From: Streptomyces achromogenes
GTDB taxonomy: Bacteria > Actinomycetota > Actinomycetes > Streptomycetales > Streptomycetaceae
NCBI RefSeq assembly: GCF_030816715.1
Contig: NZ_JAUSYH010000001.1
Span: 7,316,001 to 7,380,000 of the forward strand
Direction: 5' to 3'
Length of the DNA stretch: 64,000 nucleotides
This document shows, in pieces, positions 8,883-19,556 of the stretch (position 1 is the stretch's first letter; each line of letters opens with the position of its first letter). The notes under the pieces are model-generated. The model was not told the DNA's origin, did no database searches, and saw only the letters and a program-made list of their open reading frames with translations. The position numbers and the translations under genes were made by a program.

Positions 8883-11800
8883 ATGTCACACCCGCACGTG
8901 TCACCCATGGACCGGCCGGACCGCCCCCGGTGGGCGGAGCCCGACCACCTCCCGCGGACGGCCGTCAGCCGTCGCCGGCTGCTCGAGGGGTCGGCCGCCG
9001 TCCTCGGTGCGCTCGCCCTGTCCGCGCCCACCGCAGCCCGCGCGGCCGTGCCGTCCGAGGGAACGGGGGCGGCCGACGCCCCCGAGTGGAACGGCCGCAT
9101 CGACGTCTTCCGGCTGGGCGCCGAGGCCCCGCACACGACGCTCATGCCGTACGCGGACCTCACCCAGGCCCTGGCGGCCGACCGTACGCGCTCGCCGTAC
9201 CGGCTGAGTCTCGACGGCGTCTGGAAGTTCGCCCACGCCGAACGCCCCGACGACCGCGACGCCGACTTCTACCGGACCGACCTGGACGACCGCGGCTGGG
9301 ACACCCTCCCCGTGCCCTCGGCCTGGCAGCTGCACGGCTACGACCGCCCGATCTACGTCAACATCACCTACCCCTGGTGGGGCCCCAACGGCCTGGGCGA
9401 GGAGGCGCAGCCGCCCGCCGCGCCCACCCGCTACAACCCCGTCGGCCAGTACCGCCGCACCTTCACGGTCCCGCGCGGCTGGTCCGGGCGGCGGACCTTC
9501 CTGCACTTCGAGGGCGTCAAGTCCGCCCACTACGTGTGGATCAACGGGACGCTCGTCGGCTACCACGAGGACTCCTACGATCCGGCCGAGTACGACATCA
9601 CCGCGCACCTCAAGGCGGGCGTCAACCAGATCGCCGTGGAGGTCTACCGCTACTCCGACGGCGACTGGCTGGAGGACCAGGACATGATCCGGCTGAGCGG
9701 CATCTTCCGCTCGGTCTACCTCTACTCCACGCCCGCCGTCCACCTGCGCGACTTCCGGCTGGACACCCCGCTGAGCGACGACTACCGGGCGGCCGAGCTG
9801 TCGGTCACCGCGAGCGTGCGGGACTACGGCGGCGAGGGCGCCGGCCGGTACGCCGTCGAGACCCAGCTGTACGACGCGAAGGGCCACCCGGTGTGGCCCA
9901 GACCGCTGGTCCAGGCCGTCGTCCTCGCCGCCGGGGAGGAGAGCACCGTCCGGGCCGCGAAGGCCGTGCCCGCGCCGCGCCTGTGGTCGGCCGAACAGCC
10001 GAACCTCTACACGGCCGTGCTCCGCCTGCGGGACCCGGCCGGAAAGGTGACCGAAACCCTTTCCCACCGTGTCGGCTTCCGCGAGTTCGAGCTCCGGGAC
10101 GGCCTCATGCGCATCAACGGCCGGCCCGTCTCGTTCCGGGGCACCAACCGGCACGAGATGCACCCCCGGCACGGCTCGGCTCTCACCCGCGCCGACATGG
10201 TCGAGGACATCCGGATCATCAAGCGGCTGAACATCAACAGCGTCCGCACCTCGCACTACCCCAACAACCCGCAGTGGCTCGAACTCGCCGACGAGTACGG
10301 CCTGTACCTCGTCGACGAGACCAACCTCGAGACCCACGGCATCCGCGGCCAGTACCCCGGCAACCACGCCGAGTGGACGACGGCCTGTGTGGCCCGCGCG
10401 CAGAACATGGTCCACCGGGACAAGAACCACGCCTCGGTCGTCATCTGGTCGCTCGGCAACGAGGCCGGCGGCGGCTCCACGTTCAACGCCATGCACGACT
10501 GGATCCGCTCTTACGACACCACGCGCGTCATCCAGTACGAGGGCGACGACCGGCCGGGGATCAGCGACATCCGCTCCGAGATGTACGACAGCCCCTCGCG
10601 CGTCGAGGCGAGGGCGAAGGACACCGCCGACACCCGGCCGTACGTGATGATCGAGTACTCCCACGCGATGGGAAACTCCAGCGGAAACTTCAAGAAATAC
10701 TGGGACCTCGTGCGCCGCCACGACGTGCTGCAGGGCGGCTGGATCTGGGACTTCGTCGACCAGGCCCTGACCTGGCCCACCCCCGCCCGCAAGCTGTTCA
10801 CCGAGTCCGGCCCCGCCGCGCTGCACGGTGAGGTCGTCGCCCCCAGCGGGGGCTTCAGCCGCGACAAGGGCGTCTTCGGCGGCACCGTCTTCGCCCGCGA
10901 CACAGGGCTCGACCTCACCGGCTCCCTCACCCTGGAAGCCTGGGCGACCCCGCAGGTGACCGGATACCACCAGCCGATCCTCGCCAAGGGCGACACCCAC
11001 TACGCACTGAAACAGACCGACAGGACGCTGGAGTTCTTCATCTACGGCAGCGGCCAGTGGGCCGCCGCGAGCTGGGCGCTGCCGGCCGGCTGGACGGGCG
11101 TCGAACACCACGTCGCGGGCGTCTTCGACGCGGCGGCGGGCACCCTGACCCTGTACGTCGACGGCTCGGTCCGGGCCACCCGGACCACGTCGGTGCGCCC
11201 CGCCGTCAACACCGCGCCGCTCTCCCTGGCCACCGACGTCGACAACCCCACCCGGGAGTTCAGCGGCACCGTGCGGCGGGCCCGGGTGTACGCCCGGGCG
11301 CTGAGCGCCGCCGAGCTGGCCTCCGACAGCCGCGGGCCCGGCGACGACGGGGTGCGGTTCTGGTTCGACGCCGCCACCGTAGGCTTCGGTGAGCGGCGAC
11401 CCCGCGACAAGACGTTCTACGCCTACGGCGGCGACTGGGGCGACAACCCCAACGACGGCGCGTTCTCCGGCGACGGGATCGTCACCGCCGACCGCGGGCT
11501 CACCGGCAAGTCCGCCGAGGTCAAGCGGATCTACCAGACGATCGGCGCGGCCCCCGCCACCGGCGACCGGCTCGCCCCGGGCGCGGCGGTCACCCTCACC
11601 AATGAGAACCTCTTCACCAACCTCCGTGAGTACGACGGCCGGTGGGAGCTGGTGGCGGACGGCAAGGTGGTGCAGCACGGTCGGCTCAGCCGCGCCCAGC
11701 TGGACGTGGCGCCGCTGTCGAGCAAGGAGATCACCGTGCCGTTCCGGCTGCCGGCCCGGCCGGCGGCGGGCGCGGAGTACTTCCTGCAACTGTCTTTCAC

Positions 11801-12827
11801 CACCAGCCGGAGCACGAAGTGGGCGAAGGCCGGGTTCGAGGCGGCCCGCGCGCAGATCGCCGTGGACGCGGGCAGCCCCGCGGTCACCCCCGTGCCGCTG
11901 GGCTCCGTCCCGGCACTGGTCCACCAGGACGGCGCGGGGTCGGTCACCGTCACGGGCCGCGGCTTCTCGGTGGTCGTGGACAAGAAGACCGGTCTGATCA
12001 GCTCCTACCGGGCCGGCGGGGTCCGGCTGCTGACCTCCGGGCCGGCCCCCAACTTCTGGCGGGCGCCCACCGACAACGACCGCGGCAACGGCCAGCACAC
12101 CCGCAACCAGACCTGGCGCGACGCCGGCGCCCGCCGCCGGGTGACCGGTGTGACCGTGCGGGCACTGCGCGACCGGGCCGTCGAGATCAAGGTCGCCGGC
12201 ACCCTGCCCACCACGACGGAGTCGACGTACACCACCACCTACACCGTTTTCGGAAACGGTGAGATCAAGGTCGACAACACCCTGCACCCGGGCGCGGCCT
12301 CGCTGCCCTACATCCCGGAGGTCGGCACGCTGCTCCTGCTGCCCGGCAGCCTGGAGAACCTGCACTACTACGGCCGCGGTCCCGAGGAGAACCACTGGGA
12401 CCGCAACGACGCCACCGACGTCGGCCTGTACTCCGGCACCGTCACCGGGCAGGGGACCTCCTATCTGCGACCGCAGGAGAACGGCAACAGGACGGACGTC
12501 CGCTGGATCGCCCTCACCGACGACGACGGCAACGGCCTGCTCGTCTCCGCCGAGCCGCTCCTGGAGGTCAACGCCTCGCACTTCACCCCCGAGGACCTGT
12601 CGGTCGGGGCGCGGCACGACTACCAGCTCACCCCGCGCGAGGAGGTCGTCCTGCGCCTGGCGCACCGGCAGATGGGCGTCGGAGGGGACAACAGCTGGGG
12701 TGCGCACACCCACGACGAGTACAAGCTGTTCGCCGACCGCGACTACGCGTACACCTACCGGCTGCGGCCGCTGACGGACGTCACCGAGGCGACGAAGGCC
12801 TCGCGACGGCCCACGGCAACGTCGTAG
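8883..12827 (+). CDS. Tat-exported GH2 beta-galactosidase with LamG domain inserted in the catalytic barrel
   Basis: This 1314-residue protein starts at an ATG eight bases after GAGGAAGG. A twin-arginine signal (SRRRLLEGSAAVLGALAL, about residues 29-46) indicates export of the folded enzyme. The order is GH2 sugar-binding domain (about 90-270), immunoglobulin-like domain (270-380), TIM barrel with acid/base Glu in WSLGNEAGG (about 527) and nucleophile Glu in MIEYSHAMGN (about 591), then a C-terminal beta-galactosidase small-chain domain (RAPTDNDRGNG to MGVGGDNSWG). Between QGGWIWDFVDQAL and FYAYGGDWGDNPND, which are close together in LacZ, sits a concanavalin-like LamG domain of roughly 150 residues (LEAWATP ... 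LYVDGSVRAT ... RRARVYARALS). It is monocistronic. Likely role: hydrolysis of terminal galactosides in polysaccharides outside the cell; true specificity is unknown. Confidence 0.92.
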   Translation: MSHPHVSPMDRPDRPRWAEPDHLPRTAVSRRRLLEGSAAVLGALALSAPTAARAAVPSEGTGAADAPEWNGRIDVFRLGAEAPHTTLMPYADLTQALAADRTRSPYRLSLDGVWKFAHAERPDDRDADFYRTDLDDRGWDTLPVPSAWQLHGYDRPIYVNITYPWWGPNGLGEEAQPPAAPTRYNPVGQYRRTFTVPRGWSGRRTFLHFEGVKSAHYVWINGTLVGYHEDSYDPAEYDITAHLKAGVNQIAVEVYRYSDGDWLEDQDMIRLSGIFRSVYLYSTPAVHLRDFRLDTPLSDDYRAAELSVTASVRDYGGEGAGRYAVETQLYDAKGHPVWPRPLVQAVVLAAGEESTVRAAKAVPAPRLWSAEQPNLYTAVLRLRDPAGKVTETLSHRVGFREFELRDGLMRINGRPVSFRGTNRHEMHPRHGSALTRADMVEDIRIIKRLNINSVRTSHYPNNPQWLELADEYGLYLVDETNLETHGIRGQYPGNHAEWTTACVARAQNMVHRDKNHASVVIWSLGNEAGGGSTFNAMHDWIRSYDTTRVIQYEGDDRPGISDIRSEMYDSPSRVEARAKDTADTRPYVMIEYSHAMGNSSGNFKKYWDLVRRHDVLQGGWIWDFVDQALTWPTPARKLFTESGPAALHGEVVAPSGGFSRDKGVFGGTVFARDTGLDLTGSLTLEAWATPQVTGYHQPILAKGDTHYALKQTDRTLEFFIYGSGQWAAASWALPAGWTGVEHHVAGVFDAAAGTLTLYVDGSVRATRTTSVRPAVNTAPLSLATDVDNPTREFSGTVRRARVYARALSAAELASDSRGPGDDGVRFWFDAATVGFGERRPRDKTFYAYGGDWGDNPNDGAFSGDGIVTADRGLTGKSAEVKRIYQTIGAAPATGDRLAPGAAVTLTNENLFTNLREYDGRWELVADGKVVQHGRLSRAQLDVAPLSSKEITVPFRLPARPAAGAEYFLQLSFTTSRSTKWAKAGFEAARAQIAVDAGSPAVTPVPLGSVPALVHQDGAGSVTVTGRGFSVVVDKKTGLISSYRAGGVRLLTSGPAPNFWRAPTDNDRGNGQHTRNQTWRDAGARRRVTGVTVRALRDRAVEIKVAGTLPTTTESTYTTTYTVFGNGEIKVDNTLHPGAASLPYIPEVGTLLLLPGSLENLHYYGRGPEENHWDRNDATDVGLYSGTVTGQGTSYLRPQENGNRTDVRWIALTDDDGNGLLVSAEPLLEVNASHFTPEDLSVGARHDYQLTPREEVVLRLAHRQMGVGGDNSWGAHTHDEYKLFADRDYAYTYRLRPLTDVTEATKASRRPTATS

Positions 12828-12878
12828 CCATCGGTTTCAGCACCACCGGCGCTTTCAGCACCGCCGGACAGAGCGGCA

Positions 12879-12923
12879 GTGGGGGCACGGTCACCGCACA
12901 CCCGGCGGTGACCGTGCCCCCAC
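12879..12923. terminator. Strong bidirectional terminator
   Basis: A perfect 18-bp stem (GTGGGGGCACGGTCACCG and its complement) with a 9-base loop lies between the convergent beta-galactosidase and DUF6980-like genes. Confidence 0.85.
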
Positions 12924-12931
12924 CCGTCCGC

Positions 12932-13255
12932 TCACCCTGCCGCGGCACCGCCGCCCGCCCGCAGCCACCGTTCGTCCTCGAACTCCGGAGGAACCTCGTC
13001 CTCCCACGGGTCGATCCCCCGCGCCTCCAGCTCGTCGAACCACCGGTCCCGCTGCGAGGCGGGCAGCCGAGCCCCGCACCACGGGCAGTGGGCGATCCCG
13101 CTGGTCGCGGTGCCCCCGTCATGGATGATCAGTCCGTACTCCCGGAACCTGGGCACGAACCGCACCAGCGCGTCGGGACACGCGAAAGGGTCGGGGTGCA
13201 CCTCGCACCGGTGATTCACCTGACTGTTCATCGCGTCACAACAGTGTTCGATCAC
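12932..13255 (-). CDS. Small cysteine-rich hypothetical protein, DUF6980-like
   Basis: A 107-residue cytoplasmic protein with a probable zinc site built from CCDAM, HRCEVHPD, FACPD and CPWCGARLP. The segment EYGLIIHDGGTATSGIAHCP and the ending RDRWFDELEARGIDP match what I remember of the DUF6980 family, which has no known function. The GTG start follows GGGGAG at suitable spacing; CxxC arrangement and size suggest a structural zinc knuckle rather than an enzyme. It is divergent from lpdA with 92 bases between, so the two may share a control region. Family naming is from memory and tentative; that it is a real gene is well supported by codon use. Confidence 0.72.
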   Translation of the reverse strand: MIEHCCDAMNSQVNHRCEVHPDPFACPDALVRFVPRFREYGLIIHDGGTATSGIAHCPWCGARLPASQRDRWFDELEARGIDPWEDEVPPEFEDERWLRAGGGAAAG

Positions 13256-13347
13256 TCACGCATTCTCCCCGGCGACACGGAAGAATCGGACCGGAACGAC
13301 GCACCACGCACCACCCGTCACGCACTTTATTGAAAAGGAAACCTCCC

Positions 13348-14760
<1,413 letters not shown>

Positions 14761-14774
14761 TCGGCCCGACGCGG

Positions 14775-14808
14775 GCGGCGGGGTCGTTCACCCGGACGGC
14801 CCCGCCGC
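14775..14808 (+). terminator. Terminator after lpdA
   Basis: A 9-bp stem (GCGGCGGGG with CCCCGCCGC) starts 14 bases after the stop codon, with a 16-base loop; no T-tract, as usual in Streptomyces. Confidence 0.65.
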
Positions 14809-14892
14809 GCTCGCCGTCGCCGCACGGCCGGGGTGTGCTGGCACCGACCGGACCCATCCGGACCGGCGGAGCCTGCGGCGAGGGAGTACGGC

Positions 14893-16179
14893 ATGCCCGA
14901 CAGCGGTGTTCCCGCCGACGCGGAACTGGAGACGCTCCGGGCCCGCGTCGCGGCGCTGGAGGCGGAGCGCAGCCGTCCACCCGCCCACCACCGGGTCCGC
15001 TCGGTCTTCGCGGTCGTCTTCATCGTCCTCGGCTGCGTCCTGGCCCCGCTGGGCCTGGTGGCGGCCTGGACGTCCAGCATCGTGGGCGACACCGACCGCT
15101 ACGTCGACACCGTGCGCCCCCTGGCCGCCGACAAGGACATCCAGAACGCGGCCGCCGACCGCGTCACGGACGCGCTGATGGAGCGCATCGACCTCACCGC
15201 GCTCCTCCAGGACGCCGCCCCCGCCCAGCGGCCCCTGCTGGAGAAGGCCCTCGGCAAGCTCGGCCCCTCGCTCGAGGACGCCGTCCGCAGCTTCGTGCAC
15301 GACAAGGCGCAGGCGATCGTCGCCTCCGACGCCTTCCAGAAGATCTGGACCGACGCCAACCGCAGGATCCACAGCTCCGTCGAGAAGGCGCTCACGGGCA
15401 GCGGCGGCGGCGCGGTGAAGATCCGGAACGACACGGTGACACTCGACCTCGCGCCGGTCGTCGACCAGGTCAAGCAACGTCTCGTCGACTCCGGCATGAC
15501 GGTCGCGGGGAAGATCCCCGAGATCCACACCGATTTCACCCTCGTCAGGTCCGAGGACATCGGCAAGGTCAAGACGTACTTCCGGGTGCTGCAACTGGTG
15601 GGCCTCTGGCTGCCCGTCGTCGCGGTCCTGCTGGTCGCGGCCGGCGTCCTGCTGTCGACGCACCGCCGCCGCGTCCTGATCGTCGCCGCGCTCTGCTTCG
15701 CCTTCGCCACGCTCCTCCTGGGCATCGCGCTGACCGTCTTCCGGGTCGTCTACCTGGACGCCCTGCCGGCCGGCGTCTCCCAGCCGGCCGCCGGGTCCGT
15801 GTACGACACGCTGGTCCGCTTCCTGCGCACCTCCGTGCGGTCGGTGGTCGCCCTCGCCGTGGTGGTCGCCCTCGCCGCCTGGCTGACCGGGCCCGGACGT
15901 CACGCCGCTCTGGTACGGCGGCTGTGGCACTCGGGCATCGGCGCCGTGCGCACGACCGCCGACCACGCCGGACTGCGCACCGGCCCCGTCGGGCCGTGGG
16001 TGGACCGCTACCGCACCTGGATCACGTGGATCCTGGCCGCGGGCGCCGTCCTGGCCTTCCTCCTGTGGCCCTACCCGACGGGCTGGGTCGTCGTCGGTCT
16101 CGCCCTCGCCCTGCTCTTCGCGCTCGCAGTCGTCGACTTCCTCGCCGTCCCGCCCCGCCGAAAGGACCTCCCCGCATGA
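14893..16179 (+). CDS. Integral membrane protein of unknown function with periplasmic-side helical domain
   Basis: A 428-residue protein beginning after GAGGGAG. An N-terminal coiled-coil-like stretch (ELETLRARVAALEAERSR) precedes a membrane segment at about 38-62 (VFAVVFIVLGCVLAPLGLV). A soluble, mostly helical domain (about 65-230) then faces outside, followed by four further hydrophobic segments (VGLWLPVVAVLLVAAGVLL, VAALCFAFATLLLGIALTVF, VRSVVALAVVVALAAWL, and a pair near WITWILAAGAVLAFLLWPYP). I know this layout from Streptomyces hypothetical membrane proteins; no catalytic motif is visible. Its stop overlaps the start of the next gene by four bases, so the two are translationally coupled and may act together. 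Confidence 0.8.
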   Translation: MPDSGVPADAELETLRARVAALEAERSRPPAHHRVRSVFAVVFIVLGCVLAPLGLVAAWTSSIVGDTDRYVDTVRPLAADKDIQNAAADRVTDALMERIDLTALLQDAAPAQRPLLEKALGKLGPSLEDAVRSFVHDKAQAIVASDAFQKIWTDANRRIHSSVEKALTGSGGGAVKIRNDTVTLDLAPVVDQVKQRLVDSGMTVAGKIPEIHTDFTLVRSEDIGKVKTYFRVLQLVGLWLPVVAVLLVAAGVLLSTHRRRVLIVAALCFAFATLLLGIALTVFRVVYLDALPAGVSQPAAGSVYDTLVRFLRTSVRSVVALAVVVALAAWLTGPGRHAALVRRLWHSGIGAVRTTADHAGLRTGPVGPWVDRYRTWITWILAAGAVLAFLLWPYPTGWVVVGLALALLFALAVVDFLAVPPRRKDLPA

Positions 16180-16661
16180 GCGCGCACCCCCCGGCCGGCG
16201 ACCCGCACGGCGAGATCGGCAGCGCCTGGTCCGCGCCGCGCGGCGGGCCGCGCCCGCCGGAGCCGGGCCACGGGCGGCTGGGCGACGGCATCGTCTTCGC
16301 CGGCGTCCTGATGCTCTGCGGCGGGGTGCTCGCCGTCCTCCAGGGCGTCGCGGCCATCGCCGAGGACGACGTCTACGCCCGTATCGGCTCCTACGTCTAC
16401 GAGCTCAGCCTGACCGGCTGGGGCTGGATCCACCTCGCGCTCGGCGTCCTCGCCGCAGCGACCGGGGCGGCCCTGCTCAGGGGGATGACCTGGGCCCGCT
16501 TCACCGGCGTCTTCCTCGCCGCGCTGAGCCTCGTCCTGCAGTTCCTGTTCCTGCCGTACGAGCCGCTGTGGTCGGTCGTCGTCATGGCGATCGACGCCTT
16601 CGTGATTTGGTCGCTGGTCTCCTGGCAGGAGCGCGGAGCGGCCCAGGGCACACCACGTTGA
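16176..16661 (+). CDS. Four-helix membrane protein, DUF7144-like
   Basis: A 161-residue protein with about 35 polar N-terminal residues and four transmembrane helices (IVFAGVLMLCGGVLAVLQG, WGWIHLALGVLAAATGAALL, FTGVFLAALSLVLQFLFLPY, WSVVVMAIDAFVIWSLVSW). The pattern GWGWIHL and YEPLWSVVVMAID is typical of a family annotated DUF7144 in actinomycetes; the name is from memory. The start lies inside the stop codon of the upstream membrane protein (ATGA), with GAAAGGACC just before it. Function unknown. Confidence 0.78.
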   Translation: MSAHPPAGDPHGEIGSAWSAPRGGPRPPEPGHGRLGDGIVFAGVLMLCGGVLAVLQGVAAIAEDDVYARIGSYVYELSLTGWGWIHLALGVLAAATGAALLRGMTWARFTGVFLAALSLVLQFLFLPYEPLWSVVVMAIDAFVIWSLVSWQERGAAQGTPR

Positions 16662-16710
16662 TGTCGGATTCCCGCCAGCGCCGGCGCGCCCCCCGGACGA
16701 TGCTGGACCC

Positions 16711-18201
16711 ATGCAGAACGGCATGCACACCGACCGCGAACGCTGCGTGCGCGCCGTCCGGTCCAAGGACGCGCGCTTCGACGGCTGGTTCTTCACGGCA
16801 GTCCTGACCACCGGGATCTACTGCCGGCCGAGCTGCCCGGCGGTACCGCCCAAACCGGAGAACATGGTGTTCCGGCCGAGCGCCGCAGCCTGCCAGCAGG
16901 CCGGCTTCCGCGCCTGCAAGCGCTGCCGGCCCGACACCAGCCCCGGCTCCCCGGAGTGGAACCTGCGGGCCGACCTGGTCGCGCGGGCCATGCGGCTGAT
17001 CGCGGACGGCGTCGTCGACCGCGAGGGCGTTCCCGGACTCGCCGCCAGGCTCGGATACAGCACCCGCCAGATCGAACGTCAACTCGTCGGCGAACTCGGC
17101 GCGGGACCCCTGGCGTTGGCCCGCGCCCAGCGCGCCCAGACCGCCCGCCTCCTCATCGAGACCACCGGACTCTCCATGGCGGACGTCGCGTTCGCCGCCG
17201 GTTTCGCCTCCGTGCGCACCTTCAACGACACCGTGCGCGAGGTGTTCGCCCTCGCTCCGAGCGCACTGCGCGCCGGCGTCCCGCGCAAGAACGCCCCCGC
17301 CCACCCGGCGACGCCCGGAACGCTCGCCCTGCGCCTCCCCTTCCGCGCACCCCTCAACCCCGACAACCTGTTCGGGCACCTCGCCGCGACCGGCGTCCCC
17401 GGCGTGGAGGAGTGGCGGGACGGCGCGTTCCGGCGCACGCTGCGGCTGCCGTACGGGCACGGAGTGGTGGCGCTCACCCCGAACGCCGACCACATCGGCT
17501 GCCGTCTCACCCTCAGCGACCTGCGCGATCTCACCGTGGCCATCAGCCGCTGCCGGCGGATGCTGGACCTGGACGCCGACCCGGTCGCCGTCGACGAGCA
17601 GCTGCGCACCGACCCGCTGCTCGCGCCCCTGGTGGACAAGGCGCCCGGCCGGCGGGTGCCGCGCACGGTCGACGAGGCGGAGTTCGCCGTCCGCGCCGTG
17701 CTGGGCCAGCAGGTGTCGACCGCGGCCGCGCGCACCCACGCCGCCCGCCTGGTCACCGCCCACGGCGACCCGGTGGACGATCCCGAGGGCGGCCTCACCC
17801 ACCTCTTCCCGACCCCCGAGGCCCTGGCCGAGCTCGATCCCGGGTCCCTCGCCATGCCCCGCACCCGCCGTGCCACCTTCACCACCCTGGTGCGCGAACT
17901 CGCCGCCGGAACCCTGCGTCTCGGCGCGGAGAGCGACTGGCCCGAAGCCCGCGCGAGGCTCCTCGCGCTGCCCGGCTTCGGGCCCTGGACCACCGACGTC
18001 ATCGCGATGCGCGCCCTCGGCGACCCCGACGCCTTCCTGCCCACCGACCTCGGAATCCGGCGCGCCGCACAGGAGTTGGGCCTGCCCTCGACGCCGGCGG
18101 CGCTCACCGCGCGGGCGGCGGCCTGGCGCCCCTGGCGCGCGTACGCCGTCCAGTACCTCTGGGCGACCGACAGCCACCCGATCAACTTCCTTCCGGTATA
18201 A
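16711..18201 (+). CDS. Ada-type sensor fused to AlkA 3-methyladenine DNA glycosylase
   Basis: A 496-residue three-part protein of the alkylation response. Residues 5-80 are the Ada methyl-phosphotriester zinc domain, with Cys38, 42, 69 and 72 (YCRPSC and ACKRC) at the same numbers as the zinc ligands of E. coli Ada; Cys38 is the methyl acceptor there. Residues 85-190 are an AraC-type helix-turn-helix. Residues 200-490 are an AlkA glycosylase with the helix-hairpin-helix LPGFGPWTTDVIAMRALG and the catalytic Asp of AFLPTD (about 445). So methylation sensing, DNA binding and removal of alkylated bases are in one chain, a form known in actinobacteria. Initiation could be at Met1 or Met5; no strong ribosome site separates them. 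ogt follows after nine bases, probably in one operon. Confidence 0.93.
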   Translation: MQNGMHTDRERCVRAVRSKDARFDGWFFTAVLTTGIYCRPSCPAVPPKPENMVFRPSAAACQQAGFRACKRCRPDTSPGSPEWNLRADLVARAMRLIADGVVDREGVPGLAARLGYSTRQIERQLVGELGAGPLALARAQRAQTARLLIETTGLSMADVAFAAGFASVRTFNDTVREVFALAPSALRAGVPRKNAPAHPATPGTLALRLPFRAPLNPDNLFGHLAATGVPGVEEWRDGAFRRTLRLPYGHGVVALTPNADHIGCRLTLSDLRDLTVAISRCRRMLDLDADPVAVDEQLRTDPLLAPLVDKAPGRRVPRTVDEAEFAVRAVLGQQVSTAAARTHAARLVTAHGDPVDDPEGGLTHLFPTPEALAELDPGSLAMPRTRRATFTTLVRELAAGTLRLGAESDWPEARARLLALPGFGPWTTDVIAMRALGDPDAFLPTDLGIRRAAQELGLPSTPAALTARAAAWRPWRAYAVQYLWATDSHPINFLPV

Positions 18202-18210
18202 GGACGTTCC

Positions 18211-18708
18211 GTGAAGCACTACACGATCATCGACAGCCCGTACGGCCCGCTCACCCTCGTCGCCGACGACGGGGTCCTGTGCGGCCTCTACATGGCCGAC
18301 CAGCGCCACCGGCCGCCCGAGGAGAATTTCGGCTCCCGGGACGACACGCGCTTCGGCGCCGCAGAGGAGCAGCTGACGGCCTATTTCGCGGGCGAGCTGA
18401 CGGAGTTCACCCTCGAACTGCACCTGCACGGAACGCCGTTCCAACGCAGTGTCTGGGCCGGGCTGCGCGCGATCCCGTACGGCGAGACCCGCAGCTACGG
18501 CGAGCTCGCCGAAGCCCTCGGCAGTCCGGGCGCCTCCCGTGCGGTGGGCCTGGCCAACGGCCGGAACCCCATCGGCATCATCGTGCCCTGCCACCGCGTG
18601 ATCGGCGCCGGCGGCGGCCTCACCGGCTACGGCGGCGGCCTGCACCGCAAACGCCGGCTGCTGGACTTCGAGAGCGGCGCCACCACGGCCGGGCGGACCC
18701 TGTTCTAG
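18211..18708 (+). CDS. ogt: Methylated-DNA--protein-cysteine methyltransferase
   Basis: A 165-residue suicide repair enzyme that transfers the alkyl group from O6-alkylguanine to its own Cys127 (IVPCHRVIG). The Arg finger and HTH region are seen in SYGELAEALGSPGASRAVGLANGRNP. Length is normal for the stand-alone form. GTG start after AAGGAC. It lies nine bases downstream of the Ada-AlkA gene, so direct reversal and base excision of methylation damage are made together, and the Ada domain may control both. Convergent with the sirtuin gene. Confidence 0.94.
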   Translation: MKHYTIIDSPYGPLTLVADDGVLCGLYMADQRHRPPEENFGSRDDTRFGAAEEQLTAYFAGELTEFTLELHLHGTPFQRSVWAGLRAIPYGETRSYGELAEALGSPGASRAVGLANGRNPIGIIVPCHRVIGAGGGLTGYGGGLHRKRRLLDFESGATTAGRTLF

Positions 18709-18739
18709 GGGCGTGCCGTGCGGTCCGCCCGGAAGGGGC

Positions 18740-19474
18740 CTACGCGCTCTCCCTCTCCAGGCTTCGCAGGAGCTGGGGCAGGGCGGTGCCGATGGGCTCG
18801 CGGACCACTTCGTCGGCGATGTCGTCGTACGGGGTCGGCTCGGCGTTGACGATGACCAGGCGGGCTCCGTGATCGGCGGCGACGCCGGCGAGTCCCGCGG
18901 CGGGCTGGACGCGCAGACTGGTGCCGACGGCGATGAACACGGTGCAGGCCTTGCTGATCGCCAGCGCCTCGCCGAGGACGACCGGGTCGAGCCGTTCGCC
19001 GAACATGACGGTGGCCGACTTGAGGATCCCGCCGCACTCCGGGCAGGGCGGGTCCTCCTCGCCGGCCTCGAGGCGGGCTAAGGCGTCCTCCATCGGCCCG
19101 CGGGCACGGCAGCTCGTGCACACGACGCTGCGGGCGGTGCCGTGCAGCTCCAGGACCTTGCGGGCGGGCACGCCGGCGAGTTGGTGGAGCCCGTCCACGT
19201 TCTGGGTGATCACCCGAACGGGGATCCCGGACCGCTCCAGCTCGGCGACGGCCAGATGCGCGGCGTTCGGCTCGGCCTTCAGGGCCTGGCTCGTGCGCCG
19301 CATCTGCCACGAGCGCCGCCGGATCTCCGGGGCGCCCATGTAGTACTCGTAGGTGACGAGCTTCTCCGCCTCCGGATCCCGCCGCCACAGCCCGTTCGGA
19401 CCGCGGTAGTCAGGGATGCCGGAATCGGTGGAGATGCCTGCACCGCTGAGGATGGCGACAAGGGGCTTGCTCAT
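18740..19474 (-). CDS. NAD-dependent protein deacylase, SIR2 family
   Basis: A 244-residue sirtuin. The NAD pocket shows GAGIS (11-15) and GIPDYRG (19-25), then TQNVDGLH, the catalytic His in LELHGT, and a four-Cys zinc site (CTSC and CPECG). ATVMFGE and AVGTSLRVQPAAG complete the Rossmann fold. It removes acetyl or other acyl groups from lysines, giving nicotinamide and O-acyl-ADP-ribose. Class-III (SIRT5-like) proteins carry Ala-Tyr-Arg motifs near the NAD pocket that I do not see clearly here, so acyl preference is open. It is divergent from the VapB-like gene; an AT-rich box between them may serve both. Confidence 0.92.
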   Translation of the reverse strand: MSKPLVAILSGAGISTDSGIPDYRGPNGLWRRDPEAEKLVTYEYYMGAPEIRRRSWQMRRTSQALKAEPNAAHLAVAELERSGIPVRVITQNVDGLHQLAGVPARKVLELHGTARSVVCTSCRARGPMEDALARLEAGEEDPPCPECGGILKSATVMFGERLDPVVLGEALAISKACTVFIAVGTSLRVQPAAGLAGVAADHGARLVIVNAEPTPYDDIADEVVREPIGTALPQLLRSLERESA

Positions 19475-19514
19475 GCGTTCGAGCGTAGGGCGGGCCTTCG
19501 GCGGCCGCGAGCGT

Positions 19515-19520
19515 ATTATC
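19515..19520 (+). promoter_or_regulatory. Candidate -10 box (TATTAT) upstream of the VapB-like gene
   Basis: TATTAT stands out in this GC-rich gap, 36 bases before the ATG at 19557. The complement (ATAATA) could also serve the divergent sirtuin gene, 41 bases from its start. No clear -35. Confidence 0.35.
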
Positions 19521-19556
19521 CGCCCGGGACGGGGTGGCCGGTGCTACCTTCCCGGC

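Noticed and set aside
16582..18645. Long minus-strand frame of 687 codons opposite the Ada-AlkA and ogt genes
   Set aside because: Shadow of the real genes, whose catalytic motifs are intact on the plus strand.
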